Origin: Bacteroidales bacterium
GTDB taxonomy: Bacteria; Bacteroidota; Bacteroidia; Bacteroidales; F082
Direction: 5' to 3'
Length of the DNA: 64,000 bases
Assembly: GCA_028277395.1 (NCBI GenBank)
Contig: JANQGJ010000055.1
Location: 1 to 64,000 of the forward strand
The notes under the pieces were generated by a model that worked only from the letters and a program-made list of their open reading frames with translations, was not told the origin of the DNA and did not search any database. How positions within the stretch are numbered: the stretch's first letter is position 1; each line of letters opens with the position of its first letter. Positions 31,909 through 41,440 of this stretch are shown here, in pieces. The position numbers and the translations under genes were made by a program.

Positions 31909-34848
31909 ATGAAAAAGTATATCTTTCTATTTCTGTTTTCAATTTTATCTATTTCATATTTATCAGCTCAATGGACTGATGATCCCATGATCAACACTGT
32001 TGTAAATGACATGTCTGGTGAACAGGCTGTTCCACATATTGCGTACGATGCATCAGGAAATTTTTACGTTGGATTTTACTCAAATGATGCGGGAAATTAT
32101 GACATCAGGCTTCAGTATTATACATTTGATGGTGTGGCACAATGGGCAGCAAATGGTATTCTCATCAGTAGTCATACCCAAAACAGCTGGATTACAGACT
32201 GGGATTTAAAAACCGATAACAGTGGCAATTGTGTTATGGCGTTCAATGATGTAAGGGATGGAAATGCCAATGTATATGCATATGCTGTTTCTCCAACTGG
32301 TACATTTCTCTGGGGAGCCGATGGTATTCAGCTTACAAGTGATTCACAGGACGAATTTGTTCCAAGCATTACAGTTACATCATCAAACAATGCTATTGTT
32401 GCATGGTCGAGGCCAACTGCTGCCGAAGCTGAAATTGTAATGCAAAAAATAACTCCTTCAGGAACATTATCATGGGGAAGCTCAGGAATTGTATATCAAA
32501 GTGGTACACAAAGTTATACCGGAGCCAGGGTACTTGGTGTTGACGGAGATAATTATTTAATGGGATTTTACAAGGAAACAGGTAGTTTTCCTGCATTAAC
32601 CCGTCATATTTATGTTCAGAAATTTGACGGAGCAGGTAGTGCATTGTGGTCATCAGACGTATTGGCAAGCAATGCAAACGGAATTTCTGCTTTCACAAAC
32701 TTTAATATTGCATCTGATGGAGCCAATGGGATGATACTTGCATGGACTGATGACAGAAATGGCGACAATAATATAGATGCTGCCGTTCAACGCGTCCTTA
32801 GTGATGGGAGTATTACCTGGCCATCAAATGGAGCTGTTGTATCCACATCAACTTCAAACAGCCATCAAAATCCACAAATACTGGGTGTAAACAACAACAA
32901 TGAAGTACTGGTAACATGGAGCAAGAAAAACGGTAATCAAAGTCAGACTGCTATTGCAGGACAGAAGTTTTCTGCCACCGGTAGTCCATTGTGGACTGAT
33001 GGCGGGATAGAATTTATTGCGATGAGTTCCGATATCTCAGGAACTATCGGAGGTTGTGTATTTGACGGGACATATGCTATGATAGCCTATGAAGAGTATG
33101 AATCAGGATCATCGGCAAATACGAATATTAAAGCACTTGCTGTTGATGATGCAGGCACACTAATCTGGACTCCAAACTCAACTCTTATGGCAGGCAGAGC
33201 TACTGAAAAAGTCCATATTGTTAACTCAACATTATATAATGAACAGCTAATTGTAGTTTGGGAAGAAGGAAGTTCTTCAGATATATATATGCAAAATATT
33301 TATACCGATGGTTCATTGGGAGATCCACCAATAAGTGATGATGCTACATTGAGTGATCTTACCGTAAACGGAACAACTGTAGAGGGATTTATTTCGTCAG
33401 TTTATACATATGATGTACCAATACCTTCAGGCGACCCGCTTCCTGTAACTGGTGCTGCTGCCAATCATCCTGCAGCAACGGTTGATATAACACAGACAAC
33501 CGCCGTACCAGGAGCAGCATCAGTACTTGTAACAGCTGAGGATGGAGTAACACAACTTACCTATGTAGTGAACTTTTATGTTGCCGGAACAGATGCAACA
33601 CTTTCTGATTTAACTGTTGATGGAGTCACCATTCCTGGATTTGCTCCGGATGTATTCAATTACGATTACCAGGTTGCAACCGGAGATCCTATTCCTGTTG
33701 TAGGCGCTACACCAACCGACCCTATGGCTGACATGACAATTAACCAGGCTACTGCGCTTCCGGGAGCAGCAACTGTTGTTGTAACATCTGAAGATGGGTT
33801 AACAACCAATACATACACGGTAAATTTCCTTTATACACCTGGTTCTGATGCAACACTTGCCGATTTACTCGTTGCAGGAACTACCATTGAAGGGTTTGAT
33901 CCTGGTATTTACAGCTACACATATGATGTGGTTTACCCCAGCCCTGCTCCATATGTTCAGGGAATTCCAACCGACCCTTTGGCTACGGTTGACGATACAC
34001 AATGCCTGACAATACCAGGAGATGCTATTCTGGTGGTAACAGCCGAAGACGGGATTACACAGTTAACTTACACAGTAAGCTTTTCATATCTGGGGTATGA
34101 TGCAACATTATCAGATTTAACCGTTGATGGAACAACAATTCCGGGGTTTGATCCAAATACAACATCATATCAATATGTTGTGGATGATGTAACACCAATA
34201 CCCGTTGTTGATGGTACCACAACCGATCCGCTGGCAACACTCTCAGTAACACAGGCTCCGGAAATACCAGGAGAAGCAACACTACATGTACTTGCACAGG
34301 ATGGAGTAACCGAAATGACATATACTGTATATTTCTACACGCTGGCATCTGATGCAACACTTGCCGACCTGACAATTGACGGAACAACGGTTGAAGGGTT
34401 TGATCCAGCTATAACCAATTATGAAGTAGATGTACCGGAAGGAGAACCTACACCTGTAATTGAGGGAACACCAAATGATCCCCTGGCCACCCTGAATATA
34501 ACACAAGCTACAGCTGTACCCGGCGAAGGAACAATAACAGTAACAGCACAGGATGGCGTTACCCAGCTTACATATTCTGTAAAATTTAAGCTGATAACCG
34601 GAGTTGAAGAAAATCAAAATGAAAAGCTAACTGTATATCCAAACCCTTTTTCAGACTGGTTTTATGTTTCAGGAATTACAGGCAATGTAAGAATAGAGAT
34701 TTATAATCTCGTTGGTGAAATGATAAGCTCTGATAATATATCTGTTGATCAACCGGTCAATGTTGTCAATATGAGATCCGGTATTTACTTTGCAATATTA
34801 AAACTGGAAAACGGCAATGAAGAAATGATCAGGATTATTAAAAAATAA
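31909..34848 (+). CDS. Secreted protein with cadherin-like repeats and T9SS sorting tail
   Basis: The 979-residue protein starts at the ATG at 31909 with a clear signal peptide (MKKYIFLFLFSILSISYLSAQ); an upstream GTG at 31885 is less likely. Residues about 25-475 repeat a motif with 'W...G...' blocks ('LSWGSSGIVYQSG', 'ALWSSDVLA'), probably a beta-propeller. Five tandem modules of 84-85 residues follow (see the repeat entry), of the cadherin-like beta-sandwich type. The C-terminus 'LTVYPNPFSDWFYVSG...MRSGIYFAILKLENG' is a T9SS sorting domain. It is probably a surface or released adhesin-like protein; no enzymatic motif was found. Confidence 0.85.
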   Translation: MKKYIFLFLFSILSISYLSAQWTDDPMINTVVNDMSGEQAVPHIAYDASGNFYVGFYSNDAGNYDIRLQYYTFDGVAQWAANGILISSHTQNSWITDWDLKTDNSGNCVMAFNDVRDGNANVYAYAVSPTGTFLWGADGIQLTSDSQDEFVPSITVTSSNNAIVAWSRPTAAEAEIVMQKITPSGTLSWGSSGIVYQSGTQSYTGARVLGVDGDNYLMGFYKETGSFPALTRHIYVQKFDGAGSALWSSDVLASNANGISAFTNFNIASDGANGMILAWTDDRNGDNNIDAAVQRVLSDGSITWPSNGAVVSTSTSNSHQNPQILGVNNNNEVLVTWSKKNGNQSQTAIAGQKFSATGSPLWTDGGIEFIAMSSDISGTIGGCVFDGTYAMIAYEEYESGSSANTNIKALAVDDAGTLIWTPNSTLMAGRATEKVHIVNSTLYNEQLIVVWEEGSSSDIYMQNIYTDGSLGDPPISDDATLSDLTVNGTTVEGFISSVYTYDVPIPSGDPLPVTGAAANHPAATVDITQTTAVPGAASVLVTAEDGVTQLTYVVNFYVAGTDATLSDLTVDGVTIPGFAPDVFNYDYQVATGDPIPVVGATPTDPMADMTINQATALPGAATVVVTSEDGLTTNTYTVNFLYTPGSDATLADLLVAGTTIEGFDPGIYSYTYDVVYPSPAPYVQGIPTDPLATVDDTQCLTIPGDAILVVTAEDGITQLTYTVSFSYLGYDATLSDLTVDGTTIPGFDPNTTSYQYVVDDVTPIPVVDGTTTDPLATLSVTQAPEIPGEATLHVLAQDGVTEMTYTVYFYTLASDATLADLTIDGTTVEGFDPAITNYEVDVPEGEPTPVIEGTPNDPLATLNITQATAVPGEGTITVTAQDGVTQLTYSVKFKLITGVEENQNEKLTVYPNPFSDWFYVSGITGNVRIEIYNLVGEMISSDNISVDQPVNVVNMRSGIYFAILKLENGNEEMIRIIKK
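33337..34590 (+). repeat. Five tandem 252-255 bp coding repeats (cadherin-like modules)
   Basis: Repeats start near 33340, 33592, 33847, 34099 and 34351. Each begins with the pattern DATL(S/A)DL.V.G(T/V)T(I/V)(P/E)GF and includes a 'DPlAt..itQ....PG.a...V.aeDGvt..TYtV.F' end. The period is 252 bp, except 255 bp for the second. The copies are alike at protein level but clearly diverged. Confidence 0.9.
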
Positions 34849-34859
34849 GGTTGAAGGGT

Positions 34860-35001
34860 GTTCGATTGTCTCATGGTTCTATTGTTTGAATTGTTCTACT
34901 GTTCAATTGTTAAAATTGTTCGATTGTAATTTTTTAAACAAAATTGGATACAACTATCAAACCATGAGATAATTGAGCCATGAATCAATGGAACAATCGA
35001 C
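34860..35001. repeat. Low-complexity ATTGTTC-rich spacer with inverted repeat
   Basis: The spacer between two convergent genes contains many variants of ATTGTTC/GAACAAT. TCTCATGGTT (34869-34878) is matched by AACCATGAGA (34960-34969), a perfect 10-bp inverted repeat, and GTTCGATTGT near 34860 is nearly matched by AACAATCGAC near 34990. It could fold into a long hairpin and stop both converging transcripts, but it lacks the T-run of a classical terminator. Confidence 0.7.
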
Positions 35002-35003
35002 TT

Positions 35004-35192
35004 TCAAACCTCCTCAGTACCCGAAGCCAGTATTTTCAAACAGTCGGGGCACAAACATGTATCATATTTTTCGGATATTGAATCCTGAATATCGGTAGGT
35101 ATATCTATCTCAAAACACCAGCATTTGCCTGACTTACTACATGTAAAGGTTGCCTTGCACCTTGGGCATATTTCATCTTCAATGAGTTTCAT
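35004..35192 (-). CDS. Cysteine-rich CWC family protein
   Basis: The 62-residue protein has eight cysteines arranged as CPRC...CSKSGKCWCF...CLCPDCL. The CWC motif (KCWCFEI, residues 23-29) matches the small cysteine-rich CWC family, thought to bind zinc or other metals. It is the last gene of a leftward group with gltX and folB, four bases after folB. Function is unknown. Confidence 0.82.
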   Translation of the reverse strand: MKLIEDEICPRCKATFTCSKSGKCWCFEIDIPTDIQDSISEKYDTCLCPDCLKILASGTEEV

Positions 35193-35196
35193 TATG

Positions 35197-35547
35197 CTAA
35201 AAATTAAGTGTTAAGCTAACAAAATCCATTTTACCACCAAGTGGTGGGTTTAGTTTCTTTATCTTCAGTGTTGCCTTTTCAACCTGTGGAAATGATGCCG
35301 ATATGCTGTTTAGTATCCTTCGACCCACATGTTCCAGTAGCTTTGATGTAACTTCCATTTCTTTTTTTACAAGACGGAATACTTCCTGGTAATTTACAGT
35401 ATCATGCAAACTATCTGTTTCTTCTGCTAAAGTTGTATCCACAGTTAAATACAGGTCGATATTGAATTTTGTTCCTATCACCTGTTCTTCCTTAAAACAC
35501 CCGTGATAGGCAAAAAACTCCATCCCTTCTATTGATATTACCGACAT
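35197..35547 (-). CDS. folB: Dihydroneopterin aldolase
   Basis: The 116-residue protein has the FolB pattern: 'ISIEGMEFFAYHGCFKEEQVIGTKFNIDLYL' at the start (catalytic-site FAYHGCFKEEQ), and 'TKLLEHVGRRILNSISASFPQVEKATLKIKKLNPPL' in the second half. FolB converts dihydroneopterin to hydroxymethyldihydropterin in folate synthesis. It lies 3 bases downstream of gltX on the same strand, so the two are probably co-transcribed. Confidence 0.94.
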   Translation of the reverse strand: MSVISIEGMEFFAYHGCFKEEQVIGTKFNIDLYLTVDTTLAEETDSLHDTVNYQEVFRLVKKEMEVTSKLLEHVGRRILNSISASFPQVEKATLKIKKLNPPLGGKMDFVSLTLNF

Positions 35548-35550
35548 AAT

Positions 35551-37080
35551 TTATTCTTTTCTTCCAATTTCATGCAAACCCTGATCAATTCTTTCAAGTG
35601 TTTCTTCCTGACCGATCAATTCAATTATATCAAATAAGTGTGGTCCTTTCAATTCTCCTACTACCAACAAACGGAAAGCATTCATTATAACACCCATTCC
35701 GTATTCTTTTTCTTCAATCCATTTTTTGACAACAGACTCTGTATTTTCAGAACTAAATTCAGATATTCCTTCCAATACATACTTTAGTTCTGTCAGCTGA
35801 TCATATGATGATACCTTCCAACGTTTTTTCACAGCTTTTGCGTCATATTCGACAGGGCGTTTGAAAAAGAAATCAAGTTGTCCCCAAAGATCTTTCACAA
35901 AATTTGCTCTTTCTTTCACAAGTGAAACAGCCTTAACCAGTTGTTCTTCCTCTGCAAGAACGCCATTTTCTGCAACTATTGGAGCAAGCATTTTAGCTAA
36001 TAAACCATCATCTTGTTTAATCAGATACTGGTGGTTGTACCATGCTGCTTTGGCAGGATCAAATTTTGCTCCCGATTTACCAACTCTTTCTATTGTAAAC
36101 TCCTCAGCAAGCTCCTCAAGTGAAAAAATCTCTCTTTCATCTCCAGGATTCCACCCCAGCATAGCAAGCATATTTACAAATGCACCAGCAAAATATCCCT
36201 CTTCTCTGAACCCTGATGATATGTTTCCACTTTTCGGATCTGTCCATTCAAGTGGAAATACAGGGAACCCAAGTCTGTCACCATCGCGTTTACTTAGTTT
36301 ACCATTTCCGTCAGGCTTTAATAATAAAGGAAGATGTGCAAACTCAGGTTTTTCCCAGCCAAATGCATCATATAACAATACGTGTAACGGTAAAGAAGGA
36401 AGCCATTCTTCACCACGAATCACATGACTTATTTCCATCAGGTGATCATCTACAATATTTGCCAGGTGATAGGTTGGCATTCCGTCAGACTTAAACAGGA
36501 TTTTATCATCCAGAACTGAAGAGTTTACTTCTACCCTGCCCCTGATCATATCATTCATCACAATAATCTCTTTTTCAGGCATTTTAAATCTTATCACGTA
36601 AGGGCTGCTATTTTCCATAAGAGCTGTGACCTCATCTTCGTTAAGGTTTAATGAATTTCTCAGCCTTTTTCTTTCATCAGAATTATATACAAATGTCTTT
36701 TTTTGAGATTCGTAATCCGATCTGATCTTTCCAAGTTCCTCGGCCGTATCAAATGCATAATATGCTTGGCCACTTTCAATAAGCATGTTGGCATATGTAC
36801 GGTACATAGCTTTACGCTCCGATTGTTTGTAAGGACCATAATCACCACCAATAGTCACTCCTTCGTCAAAGGTAATACCACACCACTCAAAAGATTCAAT
36901 AATATATTGTTCTGCTCCCGGAACAAACCTGTTTTGATCTGTATCTTCAATTCTTAAAATAAATTTACCGCCATTTTTTTTAGCAAATAAATAATTATAT
37001 AAGGCTGTTCTAACTCCTCCGATATGTAAAGGTCCTGTGGGGCTGGGGGCAAATCTTACCCTTATGTTACTGTTACTCAT
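35551..37080 (-). CDS. gltX: Glutamate--tRNA ligase
   Basis: The 509-residue class I aminoacyl-tRNA synthetase has the HIGH motif in [19 protein letters not shown] (residues 11-29), the family block '[10 protein letters not shown]' and the KMSKS variant 'KLSKRDGD' near residue 262. Length is as expected for bacterial GltX. It charges tRNA-Glu with glutamate. It heads a leftward operon with folB and the CWC gene. Confidence 0.97.
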   Translation of the reverse strand: MSNSNIRVRFAPSPTGPLHIGGVRTALYNYLFAKKNGGKFILRIEDTDQNRFVPGAEQYIIESFEWCGITFDEGVTIGGDYGPYKQSERKAMYRTYANMLIESGQAYYAFDTAEELGKIRSDYESQKKTFVYNSDERKRLRNSLNLNEDEVTALMENSSPYVIRFKMPEKEIIVMNDMIRGRVEVNSSVLDDKILFKSDGMPTYHLANIVDDHLMEISHVIRGEEWLPSLPLHVLLYDAFGWEKPEFAHLPLLLKPDGNGKLSKRDGDRLGFPVFPLEWTDPKSGNISSGFREEGYFAGAFVNMLAMLGWNPGDEREIFSLEELAEEFTIERVGKSGAKFDPAKAAWYNHQYLIKQDDGLLAKMLAPIVAENGVLAEEEQLVKAVSLVKERANFVKDLWGQLDFFFKRPVEYDAKAVKKRWKVSSYDQLTELKYVLEGISEFSSENTESVVKKWIEEKEYGMGVIMNAFRLLVVGELKGPHLFDIIELIGQEETLERIDQGLHEIGRKE

Positions 37081-37100
37081 TCCAAAAGTTTTATGGGCTG

Positions 37101-37108
37101 CAAATATA
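37101..37108 (-). promoter_or_regulatory. Putative -7 box of gltX
   Basis: On the minus strand TATATTTG matches TAnnTTTG and lies 20 bases upstream of the gltX ATG. No TTTG is present at the -33 distance. Confidence 0.5.
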
Positions 37109-37221
37109 GTTAAGTTTTGTGTGGGAAGTCAGCAACATTAGTACTCAAAGAGTTTTCGTATGATAATTTACAGCTATTTGTTTATTTTTTCATAAAATCA
37201 TTATAAGTGCTTAAAAATGTA

Positions 37222-37229
37222 TAGATTTG
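37222..37229 (+). promoter_or_regulatory. Putative -7 box of the S9 peptidase gene
   Basis: TAGATTTG matches TAnnTTTG and lies 51 bases before the ATG at 37281. No clear -33 element is present. Confidence 0.45.
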
Positions 37230-37280
37230 CTACAGAATCGCAAATTCATTTCTTGTTAGACAAATCAAAAAAAATAATTT

Positions 37281-39206
37281 ATGAACAGAAAAGTTTTTTT
37301 CATCATGTCGATGATAAGTATAATTTTGCTGGCTGCAAGTTGTACAAATACAGAAAAAAAGCCAATGACTGCTAAACAGATTCCACTGGAAGATTTTTTT
37401 AAGAACCCTGAGCAAACCAGTTACCAGATATCACCCGACGGAGAATATTATTCATTTTTAGCGCCTTACGAAAACAGGTTGAATATTTTCATCCAAAAAC
37501 GAGGTTCTGATGACGTAATTCAGTTAACCAAAGAAACTGACAGGGATATTGCTGGTTATTTCTGGCCAAATAACGGTCGTATACTTTATCTTAAAGATAC
37601 CGGTGGCGATGAGAATTATAAATTGTATGGTATTAATATTGATAATACCAATCCTATCGCCTATACTGAATTTGACGGCGTAAGGACACAGATCATTGAT
37701 GACCTGGCGGATATTCCAAATGAAGTGATCATTGGACTGAATAAAAGAAATCCACAGGTATTTGATCCATATCGGCTGAACCTAGAAACAGGTGAAATGG
37801 ATATACTGGCAGAAAATCCGGGAAATATCCAGGGATGGATGTTCGATCATGATGGCAAATTACGTGTTGCTTTTGCAATTGTCGACGGAGTTAATGTTAG
37901 TCTGCTTTACCGCGAAACTGAAGCTGACGAATGGAATACTGTTCTTACAACCAGCTTTAAAGATAATGTAAGTCCTGAATTTTTCACATTTGATAATAAA
38001 AATGTTATTGCAACTTCAAATCTTGGACGTGATAAGAGCGCTGTTGTAGTATTTGATATTGCAAATGGTAAAGAAATGGAAGTTCTTTACGAAAATCCTG
38101 ATTACGATGTGTCAAGCGTAGGTTATTCAAGAAAACGTAAAGTTATTACTTCAGCCAACTATACATCATCAAAAAGAGAAAAACATTTTTTCGACAAACA
38201 ATATGAAGACTTATACAAGCGTCTTGAAAAAGACCTTGGAGATTACGAAATAGCGATCACAGGGATAAACAAAAATGAGGATGTATTTATCATAAGAACT
38301 TATAGTGACCGTTCACTCGGTGCATACTTTATCTACGACTTGGCTACTGACAAACTGGAAAAAATCACTGATGTTAGTCCATGGATTGATGAAAACAATA
38401 TGGCAAATGTATATCCTGTTAAATATAAAACCCGTGACGGTCTTACCATTCATGCTTATTTAACACTTCCTTTGGGTTATACTCCTGAAACAGCAAAAAA
38501 TCTTCCTACAGTTATTAACCCTCATGGCGGACCATGGGCACGTGATGGCTGGGGATTCAATCCTGAAGTACAGTTTTTAGCTAACAGAGGTTTTGCTGTA
38601 TTCCAGATGAATTTCAGAGGATCAACCGGTTATGGCAAGAAATTCTGGGAAGCTTCATTTAAAAAGTGGGGGCGTGAAATGCAGGATGATATTACTGACG
38701 GCACTAACTGGCTGATTGAAAAAGGTATTGCCGATCCTGATAGAATAGCAATATATGGTGCCAGCTATGGTGGATATGCTACACTAATGGGACTGGTTAA
38801 AGAGCCTGAATTATATGCTGCAGGTGTTGACTATGTTGGTGTTTCAAATATGTTTACATTCATGAAAACCATCCCTCCTTACTGGGAGCCACTTCTTGAT
38901 ATGATGTATGAAATGGTTGGTAATCCAACTGAAGACAGTGTAATGCTTCGTGAGGTATCACCTGTATTTCATGTGGATAAAATTGTTGCACCTCTGTTCA
39001 TCGCGCAGGGAGCTAACGATCCACGTGTAAATATTGACGAGTCTGATCAAATTGTTGAGGCCATGAAAAATCGTGGTGTAATTGTTGAATATATGGTAAA
39101 AGACAATGAAGGTCATGGTTTCCATAACGAAGAAAACAGATTTGACTTCTATCGTGCTATGGAAGCATTCCTTAACGAACAGTTAAAGATTGAAAAAGCG
39201 AAATAA
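37281..39206 (+). CDS. S9-family (prolyl oligopeptidase) lipoprotein peptidase
   Basis: The 641-residue protein starts with a lipoprotein signal (MSMISIILLAASC, lipid Cys near residue 21). A beta-propeller spans about residues 45-380. The alpha/beta-hydrolase domain has the catalytic serine in GASYGGYATLMG (Ser near 495), the aspartate in 'GANDPRVN' (near 580) and the histidine in 'EGHGFHNEENR' (near 612). Such enzymes cut dipeptides or oligopeptides in the periplasm. It stands alone, between the leftward gltX operon and a shared terminator. Confidence 0.92.
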   Translation: MNRKVFFIMSMISIILLAASCTNTEKKPMTAKQIPLEDFFKNPEQTSYQISPDGEYYSFLAPYENRLNIFIQKRGSDDVIQLTKETDRDIAGYFWPNNGRILYLKDTGGDENYKLYGINIDNTNPIAYTEFDGVRTQIIDDLADIPNEVIIGLNKRNPQVFDPYRLNLETGEMDILAENPGNIQGWMFDHDGKLRVAFAIVDGVNVSLLYRETEADEWNTVLTTSFKDNVSPEFFTFDNKNVIATSNLGRDKSAVVVFDIANGKEMEVLYENPDYDVSSVGYSRKRKVITSANYTSSKREKHFFDKQYEDLYKRLEKDLGDYEIAITGINKNEDVFIIRTYSDRSLGAYFIYDLATDKLEKITDVSPWIDENNMANVYPVKYKTRDGLTIHAYLTLPLGYTPETAKNLPTVINPHGGPWARDGWGFNPEVQFLANRGFAVFQMNFRGSTGYGKKFWEASFKKWGREMQDDITDGTNWLIEKGIADPDRIAIYGASYGGYATLMGLVKEPELYAAGVDYVGVSNMFTFMKTIPPYWEPLLDMMYEMVGNPTEDSVMLREVSPVFHVDKIVAPLFIAQGANDPRVNIDESDQIVEAMKNRGVIVEYMVKDNEGHGFHNEENRFDFYRAMEAFLNEQLKIEKAK

Positions 39207-39224
39207 TCATTTTAGATTTAATAC

Positions 39225-39261
39225 AAAAAAGCGCAGGGTATATAAATCTTGCGCTTTTTTT
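39225..39261. terminator. Bidirectional terminator between convergent peptidase genes
   Basis: AAAAAAGCGCA (39225-39235) and its complement TGCGCTTTTTT (39250-39260) form a GC-rich hairpin core with A- and T-runs on either side, suited to stop transcription from both the S9 gene and the M1 gene. Confidence 0.88.
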
Positions 39262-39303
39262 GTATCATTATAATATGACACTTTCCTAAATTCCGTAAAT
39301 TTA

Positions 39304-41283
39304 TTATTCTGACTTAACAATTTTTCTTGTCAGGGTACCTGTACCATCAGTTACAGTTACAAAATATATTCCGGCACTTAGTGAGCTTGCAGGCATATTT
39401 ACCTTTTTATCATTTGTTTCCGTTCTGTAAACTTCCTGCCCGTTTATATTTGTAACGATCACTGTTCTGGTAACAGAATCATGTAGTAAAAAGTAAATGC
39501 TTAGCTCTTCTTTAAAAGGATTGGGGCCATATGTGAAATACACTGTTGTGTTTGATAATTCTTCAATATCCTGACTTCCCGGTACGCCCATTAGCGACCA
39601 GTTATCAGGATTTGGTGTTATATCAACAACTTTCTTATTTAAATCAATTGTAAATACATTAACATGCTCGGTTTGTCTGAACTGAACAAGTGTATCGGTA
39701 CCATCTTCAAAGTGAAGTTTAAAATCAAGCAACATATTGAAAAATGTTGTCCCGGTAGAGGTTGTAGTCTGGGATGAACTCAAATATAATGTGTTGTTCT
39801 CATCAACAGAATAGTCAAAAGAATACTCTGGAAAACCATATCCATAATACCACTGATCAAAGAACAATTCAAAATCCATACCTGTAACTTCTTCAGCTGT
39901 ATGTCTGAAATCATCTCCGGTAGCAGTACCTCCTCCGTATGTATTCTGGAAAGTTCTTAATACCTCAAAAAATTTATCATCATTATCTATTTCATGTCGA
40001 AGCATGTGGATAATGGAAGCACCTTTGTCATATGATAATCTTCCTGAAAATATCCTCCATTCATTACCAGGGTATATGTCAGGTTCGGGGATATATACAC
40101 TGCCCCAATCTTCTGACATAACATGATTTTGAGCTTTTGTGATAAATTCCATTGCTGATTCCGGCCCTAAAATGAATTCATTGGCAAGATAATCCGAATA
40201 TGTTGCAAATCCTTCGTTTATCCAGATATCACTCCATGTTGCACATGTAACATTATCACCAAACCACATGTGTCCAAGCTCATGTGCGATTAAATGAAAA
40301 CTAAAGTTTCCCATAGTTGACATTGTTTGATGCTCCATTCCTCCACCAAGTTCTGTTTCGCAATGACCATATTTTTCAAGATGAAACGGATATAGGGTGA
40401 ACAGATCGCAGAACAATTCCATGATATCAATGGTTTTGCTAAGAGATTCTTCTTTTGCTTCAATGTTTCCGGGACCATTATACAAAAAGTTCTGGATCAG
40501 AAGCGAATCGCCATTCATTTCCTCAGGGTGTGCATAAATACTATAATCAACATAATCTGCTACAGCAAATGAGATCAGATAATAATCAATCGGATAGTTA
40601 GTCTTCCATTCATATCGTAATTTCCCGTTACCCAGATCAACTACATCTTTTAACAAACCCTGTGATCCCACCATATTGGATGACGATGTTGTAAAATGTA
40701 AAATTGCCGAATCGGCTTTATCTTCCAGGTCCTGCTTTACAGGAAACCAGTCTTTGGCAGAAAATGGTTCAGACAATGTCCATGTAACATTTTTTTTCCA
40801 AACTTCTGAAGAATCTGTTGTTACTCCATTAAAAAATCCCCCTGACGGGACTTCACCATGGTAGTATATTTGCGCTGATATGTTTGCTCCCTGTTCCACT
40901 TCTGTTACCGGAACCAATACATTATCCTGATCCCGGATATACTCATTTTTCAGAGTACCATTGAATATGATACTATCAATTTGTTGTTCGGGGATAAGTT
41001 CAAAAGCAAAAGTATCCAATGGAACAAGGGCCTTGCAGTTTATTGTCGCATTTCCCGCAACATAAGCTGATTTTTCACTAACTTCAATATCCAGATAATA
41101 TGAAGTAACATCGTAATCAAACAGATAATCACTTTGCCAATGGTAATCAGGGTTTAATATATCCTTAACTGTATTAACATGCGCATGTGAACATTTTCCC
41201 TCAATATTTCTCTCCTCAACCCATTGGGCTGTTGCAGCTAATACCGACATGGATAAAATAGAAAGTAATATTATTCGTTTCAT
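39304..41283 (-). CDS. M1-family metallo-aminopeptidase with T9SS sorting tail
   Basis: The 659-residue protein has a signal peptide (1-19), the M1 zinc motif HELGHMWFGDNVTCATWSDIWINEG (HExxH near residue 331, third ligand Glu in WINEG) and the substrate-binding block 'LGGGMEHQTMSTMG', a variant of the usual GAMEN. The C-terminal 80 residues ('FTYGPNPFKEELSIYF...SLSAGIYFVTVTDG') are a T9SS sorting domain, so the enzyme is delivered to or beyond the cell surface. It removes N-terminal residues from peptides. Two TAA codons stand in tandem at its end. Confidence 0.93.
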   Translation of the reverse strand: MKRIILLSILSMSVLAATAQWVEERNIEGKCSHAHVNTVKDILNPDYHWQSDYLFDYDVTSYYLDIEVSEKSAYVAGNATINCKALVPLDTFAFELIPEQQIDSIIFNGTLKNEYIRDQDNVLVPVTEVEQGANISAQIYYHGEVPSGGFFNGVTTDSSEVWKKNVTWTLSEPFSAKDWFPVKQDLEDKADSAILHFTTSSSNMVGSQGLLKDVVDLGNGKLRYEWKTNYPIDYYLISFAVADYVDYSIYAHPEEMNGDSLLIQNFLYNGPGNIEAKEESLSKTIDIMELFCDLFTLYPFHLEKYGHCETELGGGMEHQTMSTMGNFSFHLIAHELGHMWFGDNVTCATWSDIWINEGFATYSDYLANEFILGPESAMEFITKAQNHVMSEDWGSVYIPEPDIYPGNEWRIFSGRLSYDKGASIIHMLRHEIDNDDKFFEVLRTFQNTYGGGTATGDDFRHTAEEVTGMDFELFFDQWYYGYGFPEYSFDYSVDENNTLYLSSSQTTTSTGTTFFNMLLDFKLHFEDGTDTLVQFRQTEHVNVFTIDLNKKVVDITPNPDNWSLMGVPGSQDIEELSNTTVYFTYGPNPFKEELSIYFLLHDSVTRTVIVTNINGQEVYRTETNDKKVNMPASSLSAGIYFVTVTDGTGTLTRKIVKSE

Positions 41284-41305
41284 AATTAATCGAAATTAAA
41301 TTCAA

Positions 41306-41335
41306 CAAACATATGGCTTCAGATAACAATTCAAA
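41306..41335 (-). promoter_or_regulatory. Putative promoter of the M1 peptidase gene
   Basis: On the minus strand a TTTG (41332-41335) and TATGTTTG (41306-41313) are separated by 18 bases, a good match to the Bacteroidota -33/-7 pattern, ending 22 bases before the ATG. Confidence 0.65.
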
Positions 41336-41381
41336 ACTTTTTCAGAAAGGATGTATTTAAAATTCAGAATCCTTGAATTTA

Positions 41382-41389
41382 TATCTTTG
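41382..41389 (+). promoter_or_regulatory. Putative -7 box of the DUF4175-mnmG cluster
   Basis: TATCTTTG matches TAnnTTTG and lies 51 bases before the ATG at 41441. A -33 TTTG is not evident. Confidence 0.45.
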
Positions 41390-41440
41390 CCTTTACAAAT
41401 GTACTTATTATATGACAAGAATTGAACGACGATAGTTTAC

